Shown: piece by piece, positions 53,201 through 60,500 of the stretch | Layout: every line of letters starts with the position of its first letter | How positions within the stretch are numbered: position 1 is the first letter of the stretch | Assembly: GCF_001514235.1 (NCBI RefSeq) | Contig: NZ_KQ948925.1 | Span: 807,469-871,468, forward strand | DNA length: 64,000 nt | Source: Streptomyces caeruleatus | GTDB lineage: Bacteria; Actinomycetota; Actinomycetes; Streptomycetales; Streptomycetaceae | Direction: 5' to 3' | Program-made: the position numbers and the translations under genes | Notes under the pieces: model-generated | The model's input: the letters and a program-made list of their open reading frames with translations, nothing else | Told to the model about the DNA's origin: nothing | The model's database searches: none

Positions 53201-53412
53201 TCGCGCTCCACGCTGACGTCCACGGCGGTGATGCCGGTGATGCGGCGGCCGCCGTCGATGCGAACGTTCTCGGGGCCCAGGCCGTGCGGGGCCTTGCCGA
53301 GGAAGGTGACGGTGAGGAGGAGCCCGTCGTCCCCGACCTCCACGGCGTCGACACCGCCCAGCTGGGCGGCGCGGACCTTGGCCCGGCGGGAGGTGGCGGT
53401 CGTGCCGGTCAT
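50296..53412 (-). CDS. Putative baseplate assembly protein (gpJ-like)
   Basis: A 1038-residue baseplate protein. The N-terminal 120 residues form a strand-rich domain; then comes the signature VVDYTARDYDTIRKLLLDRL, ALTTPDWVERNPADLGVTLV and ELLAYTGDQISYQQDAVATE, shared by large gpJ-type wedge proteins. A central helical part follows. The C-terminal gpJ core has GTAGNVGAEAINHLVVQADC, LRAVTADDYAALATALPGVQ and RAAAELRWTGSVQEAHVAID. The ATG overlaps the gp25 stop by 4 nt. It is expected to join gp25 and the second J-like protein in a wedge. Confidence 0.88.
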   Translation of the reverse strand: MTGTTATSRRAKVRAAQLGGVDAVEVGDDGLLLTVTFLGKAPHGLGPENVRIDGGRRITGITAVDVSVEREEDPELDDRLYVTLDRAGDTSRYRLSLVETDPYGRPGSEPFRGFDQRYHSATLAFRPDCPTPFDCKEGEPEQPGFPAAPVVDYTARDYDTIRKLLLDRLALTTPDWVERNPADLGVTLVELLAYTGDQISYQQDAVATEAYLDTARRRVSVRRHVRLIDYAMHDGCAARAYVAVETAGDHTLAPGTYRFASVDVRTLDPHDRPEPGTVIDEADLGDLDERGSVEVFEPVVTADPLQLRVAHNAIRLWSWGGEVCTLPKGATSATLRDAWVDPETCRDRRLDLQPGDVLVLEEVKGPRTGTPGDADPGHRQAVRLTSVTPAVDRIEDQPVLEVTWAAADALRFPLCLTTRGGRDCLPVEDVTLARGNVVLVDHGRTLHGLPETCTVPQVPAEAAPCDPPAFGCHDRDEGNAPARLINALTDRAESGESLTPDDIRELFEVVGEAATNRAGLGLERAGQRHERVVPGTAYAQAAALRTLLAQSVYPGIQPRFRPLLGRAPVAQTVPFPEPATVAAGQAERIAAIPGRVRQRLVELWRSARDRDGLSEQEIAELTVIYGLRILEHIELHRHPVRALRELLHRNDELLDAKLRRVEVLTARARAGTVLDGHIAWEIAHSWGPAYATGLHPEEPVLRGSATDALAQDPRRALPAVRVDEGETSVWEPRRDLLDSGPRDRHFVGELEDDGRLALRFGDGRHGAKPTPGSRLALHYRLGGGTAGNVGAEAINHLVVQADCEPPPVAVVRNPLPAVGGTSPEPVEQVRQLAPLDLRRTRLRAVTADDYAALATALPGVQRAAAELRWTGSVQEAHVAIDAYGAGAPSAELLTSVAQSLESYRRIGHDLVVGAARLVPLDVALTVCAEPGHQHGQILAELYRVLGNGRLPGGRLGFFHPDALTFGEPVRLSRLVAVAAAVPGVESVQVTRLQRMFEPDRGEREDGVLRLGPLEIATCDNDPDRPENGRLAVSLGGAR

Positions 53413-53804
53413 GCCGTGGCCCTCCCTTCGAAGACGTCGTCGCGTCGGGCGCCGTCGGCGCGGACGACGTACGACAGGTACACGCGGACGACGTTGTCCT
53501 CGCTGACCACGTCGAGGGCCTCCACGTCGATGAGGTCGCCGAGCCAGCGCTGCAGCGAGGCCTGTACGGAGAGTTCGAGGGTGCTGATCAGCTCGGGGCT
53601 GGTCGGGGCGAAGACCAGGTCGAGGAGTCCGCAGCCGAAGTCGGGCCGCATCACGCGCTCGCCGGGGCTGGTGAACAGCAGCTGCTCGATGAGGTCGTGG
53701 ACGTGCTCGCCGTGCCTGGCGTGCGCGGTACGGCCGCGGCGGTCCGCGCGGAAGGGGAAGGCGAGGTCGGAACGGGGCCTGGTTGCCCGGCTGGTGGGGC
53801 TCAT
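53409..53804 (-). CDS. GPW/gp25-family baseplate protein
   Basis: A 131-residue protein of the gp25-like lysozyme-fold family that nucleates sheath assembly. Typical features are DLAFPFRADRRGRTA, HVHDLIEQLLFTSPGERVMR, PDFGCGLLDLVFAPTSPEL and a final strand pair NVVRVYLSYVVRADGARR. The ATG at 53804 overlaps the PAAR-like stop in an ATGA arrangement; longer in-frame starts overlap that gene fully. Confidence 0.9.
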   Translation of the reverse strand: MSPTSRATRPRSDLAFPFRADRRGRTAHARHGEHVHDLIEQLLFTSPGERVMRPDFGCGLLDLVFAPTSPELISTLELSVQASLQRWLGDLIDVEALDVVSEDNVVRVYLSYVVRADGARRDDVFEGRATA

Positions 53805-54145
53805 CGGACGGTGACCTTTCGCTGCGCGGCCTGGACGACGGGCGGCCCCTGCGGCACGAAGGCCGCGGTGAAGCACTCGGCCGCGGAGGTGTCGAGCAGC
53901 ACGGGCGCGCCGTCGACGGTGATACCGGAGCCGACGGCGGTCCAGCGGACCGTCACGCACGGCGAGGGCACGCCGTTCACGGTGTGCGGGCAGCCGGTGA
54001 CCACATAGCTGTGTGCGGCTGTGGCGACGGCGGCGCCCGCGAGGCGTACGCCGCCGGAGGGTGTGGTGGCGGGCGCGACGCGGCCGCCGTGCGGGCAGCC
54101 GATCACGGTGTGAGCGTCGAGCAGGCTCCCGGATGTCCCGGACAC
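53801..54145 (-). CDS. PAAR-like spike-tip protein
   Basis: A 114-residue protein predicted to cap the spike. It begins with a segment typical of PAAR-like proteins (DAHTVIGCPHGGRVAP) and has two Cys-Pro-His sites (GCPHGG and GCPHTV) plus one further Cys in SPCVTVRW, suited to metal binding at the tip. Its place between gp45 and gp25 fits. Confidence 0.78.
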   Translation of the reverse strand: MSGTSGSLLDAHTVIGCPHGGRVAPATTPSGGVRLAGAAVATAAHSYVVTGCPHTVNGVPSPCVTVRWTAVGSGITVDGAPVLLDTSAAECFTAAFVPQGPPVVQAAQRKVTVR

Positions 54146-54164
54146 GTTCTTCCTTCCCCCGTTC

Positions 54165-54701
54165 CTATCGCTTGGACGCGATGGTCAACTGGCCCTCGTT
54201 CACGTCCACTTGGTTTCCGCGCAGGATGACCTCCGCGCCGAGGCCGTTGGAGATCACGATGGCTTCCTTGGTGATGCGGATGAACGCCCCGCCCTGGGCC
54301 TGCAGCAGAATCCCCTGATCGGGGCCCGCCGGGTCGCTCATCACGATCTTGTGCGCCTCGGGTGTCTGCACCACGACGGGCTTGGCCTGCGACGCCGGCT
54401 GCACGAGACGGCGGGCATCGGGCGGCAACTCGCCCTGCTCCCCGTACCAGCATCCCGTCCACACCGGAAAGCTGGGATCACCCTGCTCGAACTCGACCCA
54501 CACACCGGCCCCCGGCGCCGGCACCACGAACTGGCCCGCCTGCGGCCCCGTGAACGGCAGGCAGGGCAGCGCCCAGGTCGACGGCTCGTCACCCAGGACG
54601 TCGGGTACCTCGACGGTGATCCGGCCGATGTGCAGCGGATCGTTGTTGTCCACGACTCGGCCGCGGAACTTGCCGAGGTAGCGATTGCTGGGTGCCGCCA
54701 T
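54165..54701 (-). CDS. Spike protein: gp45/VgrG OB-fold and beta-prism
   Basis: A 178-residue protein, the central spike. The OB domain reads RYLGKFRGRVVDNNDPLHIG, RITVEVPDVLG, then GQFVVPAPGAGVWVEFEQGD and FPVWTGCWYG, all classical. The C-terminus (HKIVMSDPAGPDQGILLQAQ, GGAFIRITKEAIVISNGLGA) is the repeating strand prism that PAAR caps. It is shorter than VgrG because the gpD part is a separate gene next door. Confidence 0.92.
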   Translation of the reverse strand: MAAPSNRYLGKFRGRVVDNNDPLHIGRITVEVPDVLGDEPSTWALPCLPFTGPQAGQFVVPAPGAGVWVEFEQGDPSFPVWTGCWYGEQGELPPDARRLVQPASQAKPVVVQTPEAHKIVMSDPAGPDQGILLQAQGGAFIRITKEAIVISNGLGAEVILRGNQVDVNEGQLTIASKR

Positions 54702-54758
54702 GGTGGGGTTGCTCCTGGTTGATGAGTCGTGGGGCGGGTCGGTGGGGTTACGGGTACG

Positions 54759-55898
54759 TCAGGGCCGGACGTAGTCGCTGCGCGCTTCCAAGCCCTCCCT
54801 GGAGAGCGTGAAGTTCTGCTGGAACGAGCCCGGACGCAGGACGTGCGTCACGGACTTGACGAAGTAGTCGCCGTCGTACGCCCGTCCCGAGCCGCGTACG
54901 CCGACGAGCTGGCGGGGCTGGAGGATGTAGCCGTGCCGGTTGACGTCGAGTGATCCGGAGCCGGAGACGACGTCGGCGGACACGGCGGCGCGGGCGAGGA
55001 GCTCGGCCTCGGCCTGCTCGCGCTGGTGCTTGGCAGTGCCGGAGAGCGTCCGGCGCTTCAGGGCCGGAGTGGGCCGCTTGCCGAGGGGTGGGCGCAGCGG
55101 GCTGATGGACGGCTGCGGGAGCAGGTCCGACTGCCGGGTCTCGGGGTTCTGCCAGCGGGCCTGCGGCTCCTCGCGGGCGGTGCCGTCGTAGGCGAACGTC
55201 AGCTGGTCGACGGTGGAGTTGGCGTCCATGTTGACGTTGAGGGCGTGCTGGCGGATGCCGAGACGGACCTCCGGGCCCCAACGGGCCGAGGACTGGCCGG
55301 GGTTGGGGCCGGGCTCCAGGTAGAAGGTGTATCCGTTCGCCCGGGCCAGCTCGTTGACGTACTGCAGGTCGGTGCTCGTCTGGTAGTGCACGCGGAGGTC
55401 CTGGTGGGGAGGCTGGGCCACCTTCTCCTGGTAGACGTCGGGACGGATGCCGTAGTCGGAGTAGCGCCGGAGGATGGCGAGGACGCGCTCGGAGGGCGGG
55501 AGGTTCGGGTAGCGGGCGGTGCGCTCCTCCAGGTCCATGAGCAGCGTCAGGTCCTCGCCGGTGACGGTGAGGGTGGAGTGGCCGGGCTGGTTGCTGGCGC
55601 CGACCTCGTGGCGGACGATCAGGCCGTCGAAGAGCACTTCGGGGGTGCCGCGGACGGTGACGGTCACGATGAACCGGGTCTTCGGGTCGAAGAAGCCCTC
55701 GGGCAGGAGGGTGCGGCTGATGAGCCCGTTCTTGGTGAGGTCGAAGGCGAGCTGGAAACCGCTGCGCTCGCCGGCGGTGGCGGTGATCTGCGCGGAGAGC
55801 AGCGCCTCGGCGACCTCCGCGGGGACGGGCTTGGCCAGCTTCGGCCCCATGTGCAGGGTGATGTGTACGGGGCCGCGCCCCACTGGCAGTTCAGCCAT
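54759..55898 (-). CDS. Phage late control D-like spike-base protein
   Basis: A 379-residue protein of the gpD/VgrG N-terminal type. Motifs include LIVRHEVGASNQPGHSTLTV, GEDLTLLMDLEERTARYPNL, HYQTSTDLQYVNELARANGY and TFYLEPG, and the closing FVKSVTHVLRPGSFQQNFTL. It forms the trimeric hub under the spike. ATG 55898 overlaps the LysM protein stop by 8 nt. A 57-nt gap separates it from the spike gene. Confidence 0.9.
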   Translation of the reverse strand: MAELPVGRGPVHITLHMGPKLAKPVPAEVAEALLSAQITATAGERSGFQLAFDLTKNGLISRTLLPEGFFDPKTRFIVTVTVRGTPEVLFDGLIVRHEVGASNQPGHSTLTVTGEDLTLLMDLEERTARYPNLPPSERVLAILRRYSDYGIRPDVYQEKVAQPPHQDLRVHYQTSTDLQYVNELARANGYTFYLEPGPNPGQSSARWGPEVRLGIRQHALNVNMDANSTVDQLTFAYDGTAREEPQARWQNPETRQSDLLPQPSISPLRPPLGKRPTPALKRRTLSGTAKHQREQAEAELLARAAVSADVVSGSGSLDVNRHGYILQPRQLVGVRGSGRAYDGDYFVKSVTHVLRPGSFQQNFTLSREGLEARSDYVRP

Positions 55899-56271
55899 GC
55901 CGGACTCCCTGCGGACCCTGCCGGAAGTGCCCGGCGAGCGGCACTTCGACCTCGCGACCGGGCTCGTCGGTGAGCTCCTGGGGATCCAGCACCGGGTTGG
56001 CGTCGGCGATCTGCCACCACTGGCCGGGGTCGCCGAAGTAGCGCTGCCCGAGCAGGTCGGGGCGCTCTCCGGTGCGGACGGTGTGCGTCTGCGTGTCGTC
56101 GTCTGTCTCCTCCAGCGGAGGGAGCAACCGTCGTTTGGCGTACCGGACTTCGGTCCCGTCCGGCAGCCGGTGCACGCCGATCTCGGCATCGTGGTACCGA
56201 CTCGTCCGGGGGTACGGGTGGGCCCCCGGTATCACGTCAAGCGCGTTTTCGTACGGCTCGATGTCAGCCAT
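55891..56271 (-). CDS. LysM-domain tail-tube adaptor
   Basis: A 126-residue protein. The C-terminal half is LysM-like (THTVRTGERPDLLGQRYFGD, PGQWWQIADANPVLDPQEL), matching phage tail protein X and small LysM proteins of contractile systems. The N-terminal half is Pro/Tyr-rich. It lies 12 nt after the CIS tube gene and overlaps the gpD-like gene, as in other eCIS clusters. Confidence 0.88.
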   Translation of the reverse strand: MADIEPYENALDVIPGAHPYPRTSRYHDAEIGVHRLPDGTEVRYAKRRLLPPLEETDDDTQTHTVRTGERPDLLGQRYFGDPGQWWQIADANPVLDPQELTDEPGREVEVPLAGHFRQGPQGVRHG

Positions 56272-56283
56272 GGTTTTCGCTCC

Positions 56284-56970
56284 TCAGCCCCTTCCCGCCC
56301 CGATGCCGGCGGAGCCGAGCCCCAGCGACCCGATCCCCGCGGTGCGCGCGGCGGCGGCGAGGCGTTCCTTCTGCGCGAGATGCGCGTAGTACAACTCGGC
56401 ACCCGGGTGCCCCATCGGCAGATCGCTCACGGTGAGCACCTTGAGTCCGATGCTGAGCGAGGCCCGGATCGGGTTGAGATTCACATCGAACGCGGACTCG
56501 TTGATGGACAGCTCGGTGAGCCGCACAGGCATGACCCTCTTGCTCCCCCAGGTGAAGAGAGTGAGCGGCATCTCGATCGGAGAGATCTCGATGGCCCCCT
56601 TCTTCGACTGCCGGCTCGCTTCGCGCAGTTGCGTGGACGTCGGCTGCACGAGCATTTCGAGAACGGCGAGTTGAGGGTGGATTCCGTCGGGAGCGGCGAT
56701 CTCGAACTGGTCGGTGGCGTCGATCTCGGCGGTGAACTTCCAGGTTTCCTGGGCGGGTCCCTTGAGGCGGAGGGCCTCGTTACGGTCACCGCTACCGGCC
56801 CCGCCGCCCCCGGAGTCCCCACCGCTCCCGGCAGTCTGCGGGGAGAGGCTGCGCTCCAGGGTGTCCGGGTTGAACTGGAGCACGATGATGCGCTGGGGGG
56901 TGCCGGTCTCGGGGTCGAGCAGGACTATTCCGGAGCGGATGGGTTTGGGGATGTTGGCGTAGCGGGTCAT
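56284..56970 (-). CDS. Contractile-injection tube/adaptor protein
   Basis: A 228-residue protein resembling the CIS tube/adaptor family. It has the hallmark IIVLQFNPDTLERSLSPQTA, then a Gly/Ser loop, KGPAQETWKFTAEIDATDQF, and LAVLEMLVQPTSTQLREAS near the centre. ATG 56970 has GGAGG just upstream and shares one base with the stop of the SUKH-4-like gene. The Gly-rich C-terminus (GIGSLGLGSAGIGAG) is low complexity. Confidence 0.85.
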   Translation of the reverse strand: MTRYANIPKPIRSGIVLLDPETGTPQRIIVLQFNPDTLERSLSPQTAGSGGDSGGGGAGSGDRNEALRLKGPAQETWKFTAEIDATDQFEIAAPDGIHPQLAVLEMLVQPTSTQLREASRQSKKGAIEISPIEMPLTLFTWGSKRVMPVRLTELSINESAFDVNLNPIRASLSIGLKVLTVSDLPMGHPGAELYYAHLAQKERLAAAARTAGIGSLGLGSAGIGAGRG

Positions 56971-57509
56971 CACCCCTCCATGGCGGACAGGTGGCCCAGC
57001 GCAATGGACCACCAGTTTTCCGGCTCTTCGAAGACGACGGAATTGATGCTCATGAGGCGCAGAGAAAGCTCGGCCAGTGAGTCCTTCGCCTCGTCGGGAT
57101 GGTCGCTTGCGCGGCGCCGGTGGCTGTCGATGAGGTAAATGAATTCTACAAACTCTGCCAGATTGCGATTAGCTACCTCGAATCGCGGTTTCCCGGCTAG
57201 CTGGACCAGGGTCACAAAGCCTTCGTCCGTGTCCAGCGAGAAACGCATCTTGGCATCTCCCGGCGGCCCGCCGATGATGACCTCCCGGTGAATCCCTCCA
57301 GAGCTCGTCGGAATGTCGATGGGCAAAAGGAACTCGGGGCCACCGGATACTTCGGTGGTGAAGAACGGGGGCGCATGTCGAGGCAGGCCGATTTCGGCGA
57401 GAAAGCGCGAATCATCTTGAAGCAGGCGGAGCTTCTGTGACTCTTCGGGTGAAAGTGTGACGATCACCTCGGCTGAGTAAAGCGTTTCGAGGTCCTTGCG
57501 TGTGATCAT
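56970..57509 (-). CDS. SUKH-4-like immunity protein
   Basis: A 179-residue cytoplasmic protein. The stretch FLAEIGLPRHAPPFFTTEVS is close to the SUKH-4 signature (F-L-x-x-x-G-L-P, then F-F), and the end FEVANRNLAEFVEFIYLIDS matches the family's last strand-helix. SUKH proteins neutralise nuclease and other polymorphic toxins. The ATG overlaps the effector stop by 4 nt, so it is coupled to it. The gene is AT-rich for this genome: 57121-57180 has 27 G+C in 60. It carries rare A/T-ending codons, a sign of transfer together with the toxin tip. Confidence 0.8.
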   Translation of the reverse strand: MITRKDLETLYSAEVIVTLSPEESQKLRLLQDDSRFLAEIGLPRHAPPFFTTEVSGGPEFLLPIDIPTSSGGIHREVIIGGPPGDAKMRFSLDTDEGFVTLVQLAGKPRFEVANRNLAEFVEFIYLIDSHRRRASDHPDEAKDSLAELSLRLMSINSVVFEEPENWWSIALGHLSAMEG

Positions 57510-60500
57510 TTGTTCTCTCGCTCTTCTTCGCGTCGCATGTCGACGTGGATCTCGATTCTAGTACCCTTGGTCAGGCCCTTAATTTTCTGTTCGTTGAGAT
57601 CGTCGTTCATTCCTGTGTTGGTGTCGCCGTCCAGGAGGAAGAAATTCTTGTAGCTGTCCAGGCCACCCAACTGTAGGTCGACGACGTGATCCACATGCAT
57701 CTTTCCAAGTCGTGCTTCGACCTGCTTCTCGACGGTGCTTTCCACCCCCCTGGTTGCGCGAAGTTTGACCATTTTCCGGAAGTTGCTGGTCATAGCGCCA
57801 AGCCGTCGGGCGTTATGGTGCGCTTGGGCCCGGTCTTCCGGCGTGAGCTCTTGACCTGCCTTCGGATGGCTCTTCGGGTGCTTCTTGTCGCGCCACGCAT
57901 GATAGGAAGGGCTTGCAGCCTTACGGAACGTCTCATCGCGTTCACTCGCACGCATGATCGCCAGGGACTTGCGAGTGAAGCCGATCAGGTCATATTTGTC
58001 CTTGCGGTGCAGTGTGGCCGAGGCAGTGAGTAGCTCGGGGTCCACTTGCTCACCGGGCTGACCGGAGCGCAGCTTCTCCTTCTGGGCGTTTGCGAATTCG
58101 TCACTGATGAGTTCTCGGAAGGCATTCCGGTATTCCTCGATCGGCGGTTCTTCTGTTTCGGGGGTGCTTGTCTCTGGTTCCGCCTCAAGTCCGTTCTGGA
58201 CGTCGCGCTCCGCAGCCCTGATCCTTTGGAGCGGCTTGTCCGCGAGATCCTTTTTCGCCGCCTCATCCAGTTCCTCGACGAGCTTTTCCATCTTGGTGAT
58301 GAAATCTGCCTCGCTTTCCGGACCTTTGAAAAAGAGCCAGTCGTCGAAATTCTCGATGCCCAACGCTTCTTTGAGGCGCTCCTCCCTGTTCGACCCCCGC
58401 TCCCCTTGCACGATGAGTTCGAGCTTCTTCCGGGTTGCTTCCGTTACGGTCCCCCTTGGGTTCAAGGTGGCCGTGAACCTTGCCGGGTCGGTGCTGTTCA
58501 CTTCCAGGCTCGACAGCCGGTACCAGGCCTTCCAGGCCAGCATGGAAGCCTTCAGACGGAACTGCTTGGCGCCCTTTTGGGTCAGCCTGTCGATCTTCGG
58601 ACGCAGGCGAGCGATGATCTTCTGTAGGCGAGCGTCCTTAGAGTCCTTGGAGTTTTCCTCTTCCTTGCGCTTGTCCTTTTCCTCCCTGGACTTGGGCCTG
58701 CCCGGACCGGTCTTCCCTGGCTTGGGCCCCGTCTTCCCCGGCCCTTTGCGCCCGCCCGGCTTCGAGCCCAGCTTGTCCTTCGGCTTCCCAGGCCTGTCCT
58801 TGTCCTTGGGCTTCCCCGGACCGTCCTTGTCCTTTGGCTTGCCCGGCTTGTCGCCGCCCTTGTCGTTCCTCGGCTTCGTGCCGTCGCCGTCCTTGTCCTT
58901 GGGCTTGCCGGGACCATCCTGGTCCTTGGGCTTGTCCGTGTTGCCGTTGTCGTCCTTCGGCTTGTCCGGCGTCTTGCCGTCCGTGTCCTTCGGCTTCGGC
59001 TTCGCGTCCGGGTCAGGCTTCGGCTTGGGTTCCGGCTTCGGCTCGGGTTTCGGGGCCGGGGTCGGTCGGGTGTCCGGCTTGTCGTCGTCCTTCTTGTCCG
59101 TGCCCGGCTTCGAAGGGGCGTCCTTCTTGCCGTCGTCCTTGCCCTTCGGGGGCGTGGGCTTCTTCGGGTCCGGTTTCGACGGGGGCCTCTTGCCGGGCGG
59201 CATGTTGGACGGGCTGGACTTGGACGGAGTGTCCTTCTCCTTGGGCTTCTCGCCGGGGCGGTCTCCCTTGCCGTCCTGCGTCGTCGGCTTCTCGTCCTTC
59301 GGCTTGTCGCCCTGGCCGGCCTTCCCGTCCTGGCCGGGCTTCTTGCCCTTGCCGTCGCCCTTGTCGTCCCCGCCCGAACCATCCTTCCCCTTGTCCCCGT
59401 TACCGCCCTTGTCCTTGCCGAGCTTCTGCGCCACGCCCTTCAAGCGGCGGCCGACCTTCGCGACGTACTTTCCGATGCCGCTCAACAACGCCTCGTACGC
59501 GAGTTCAAGGAGGGCCACGATCCCCGCCGCCACCGCCTTCGCGAAGAGCACCCCGGCGCCGCCCCTGCGTACCGACTTAAGCCACTCGATGACCGCGCCG
59601 ATCGCGCGCAGGATCTCGCTGAGCGCGCCGATCGCCGTCTTGATCGCGTCGATGACGGCCATCACCCAGCCCGCGCCGGGGATCAGCTTCGCGATCACCT
59701 TCGTGATGACGATCTCGCCGATGATGAAGGGGAGCATGGGGACGATCGCGTCCCAGGTCTCCTTCACGATCTTCTCAAGGGTGAAGCCGCCCTTGATGAG
59801 CTTGTCGATGATCGCCTTCGGAATGCCGATGATCTCCTCGATCTTCGACTGGAACCATTCCTTCACGGCGGACTGGACCTCGCGGAACAGATGGTTCTTC
59901 GCGCCGTCCACCGCAGAGTTCTTCGCGCCGCTCAGCCAGCCGCCCGGGTCGGACATGAAGTCGACCGCGATCATCATGAACTCGCCCAGGGCGCCGAGGA
60001 GTTTGGACGCGTACTCCAAAACCGTCTTGATGGCGTCCACGACGGCCTTGACGACGTCCATGAGCATCTTCTTCAGGACGCTCAGGATGCTGCTCAGCGC
60101 CTTCGCGATGCGGTCGAGCAGGTCCGTGATGGCCTGCTTCAGGGCTGCCGCGAGCTTGGTGACGAAGGCGATCGCCGCGGCGACCAGGTCCGTGATGAGC
60201 TTCCAGACGCGCTTGGCCAGGTCGACGATCGCCTTGACCAGGTTCTTGGCGAACTCGATCAGGTCCTTGATGAGCTCCTTGACCGCTTCGACGATGGCCT
60301 TGCGGGCCGCGTTGATCCAGCCCTCGACTCGCTCCTTGAACTCCTTGATCTTGTCGACGATCGCCTTGCGAGCGGCCTTGATGGCCTTGACGATCTTGTC
60401 CTTGATCTCGATGACCTTCTTCTTGATCCAGTCGAAGGCCTTCGATACCCAGTTCCCCGACTCGTTCGCCGCGGTCTTGGTGTGGTTCTTGGCTTCTTCC

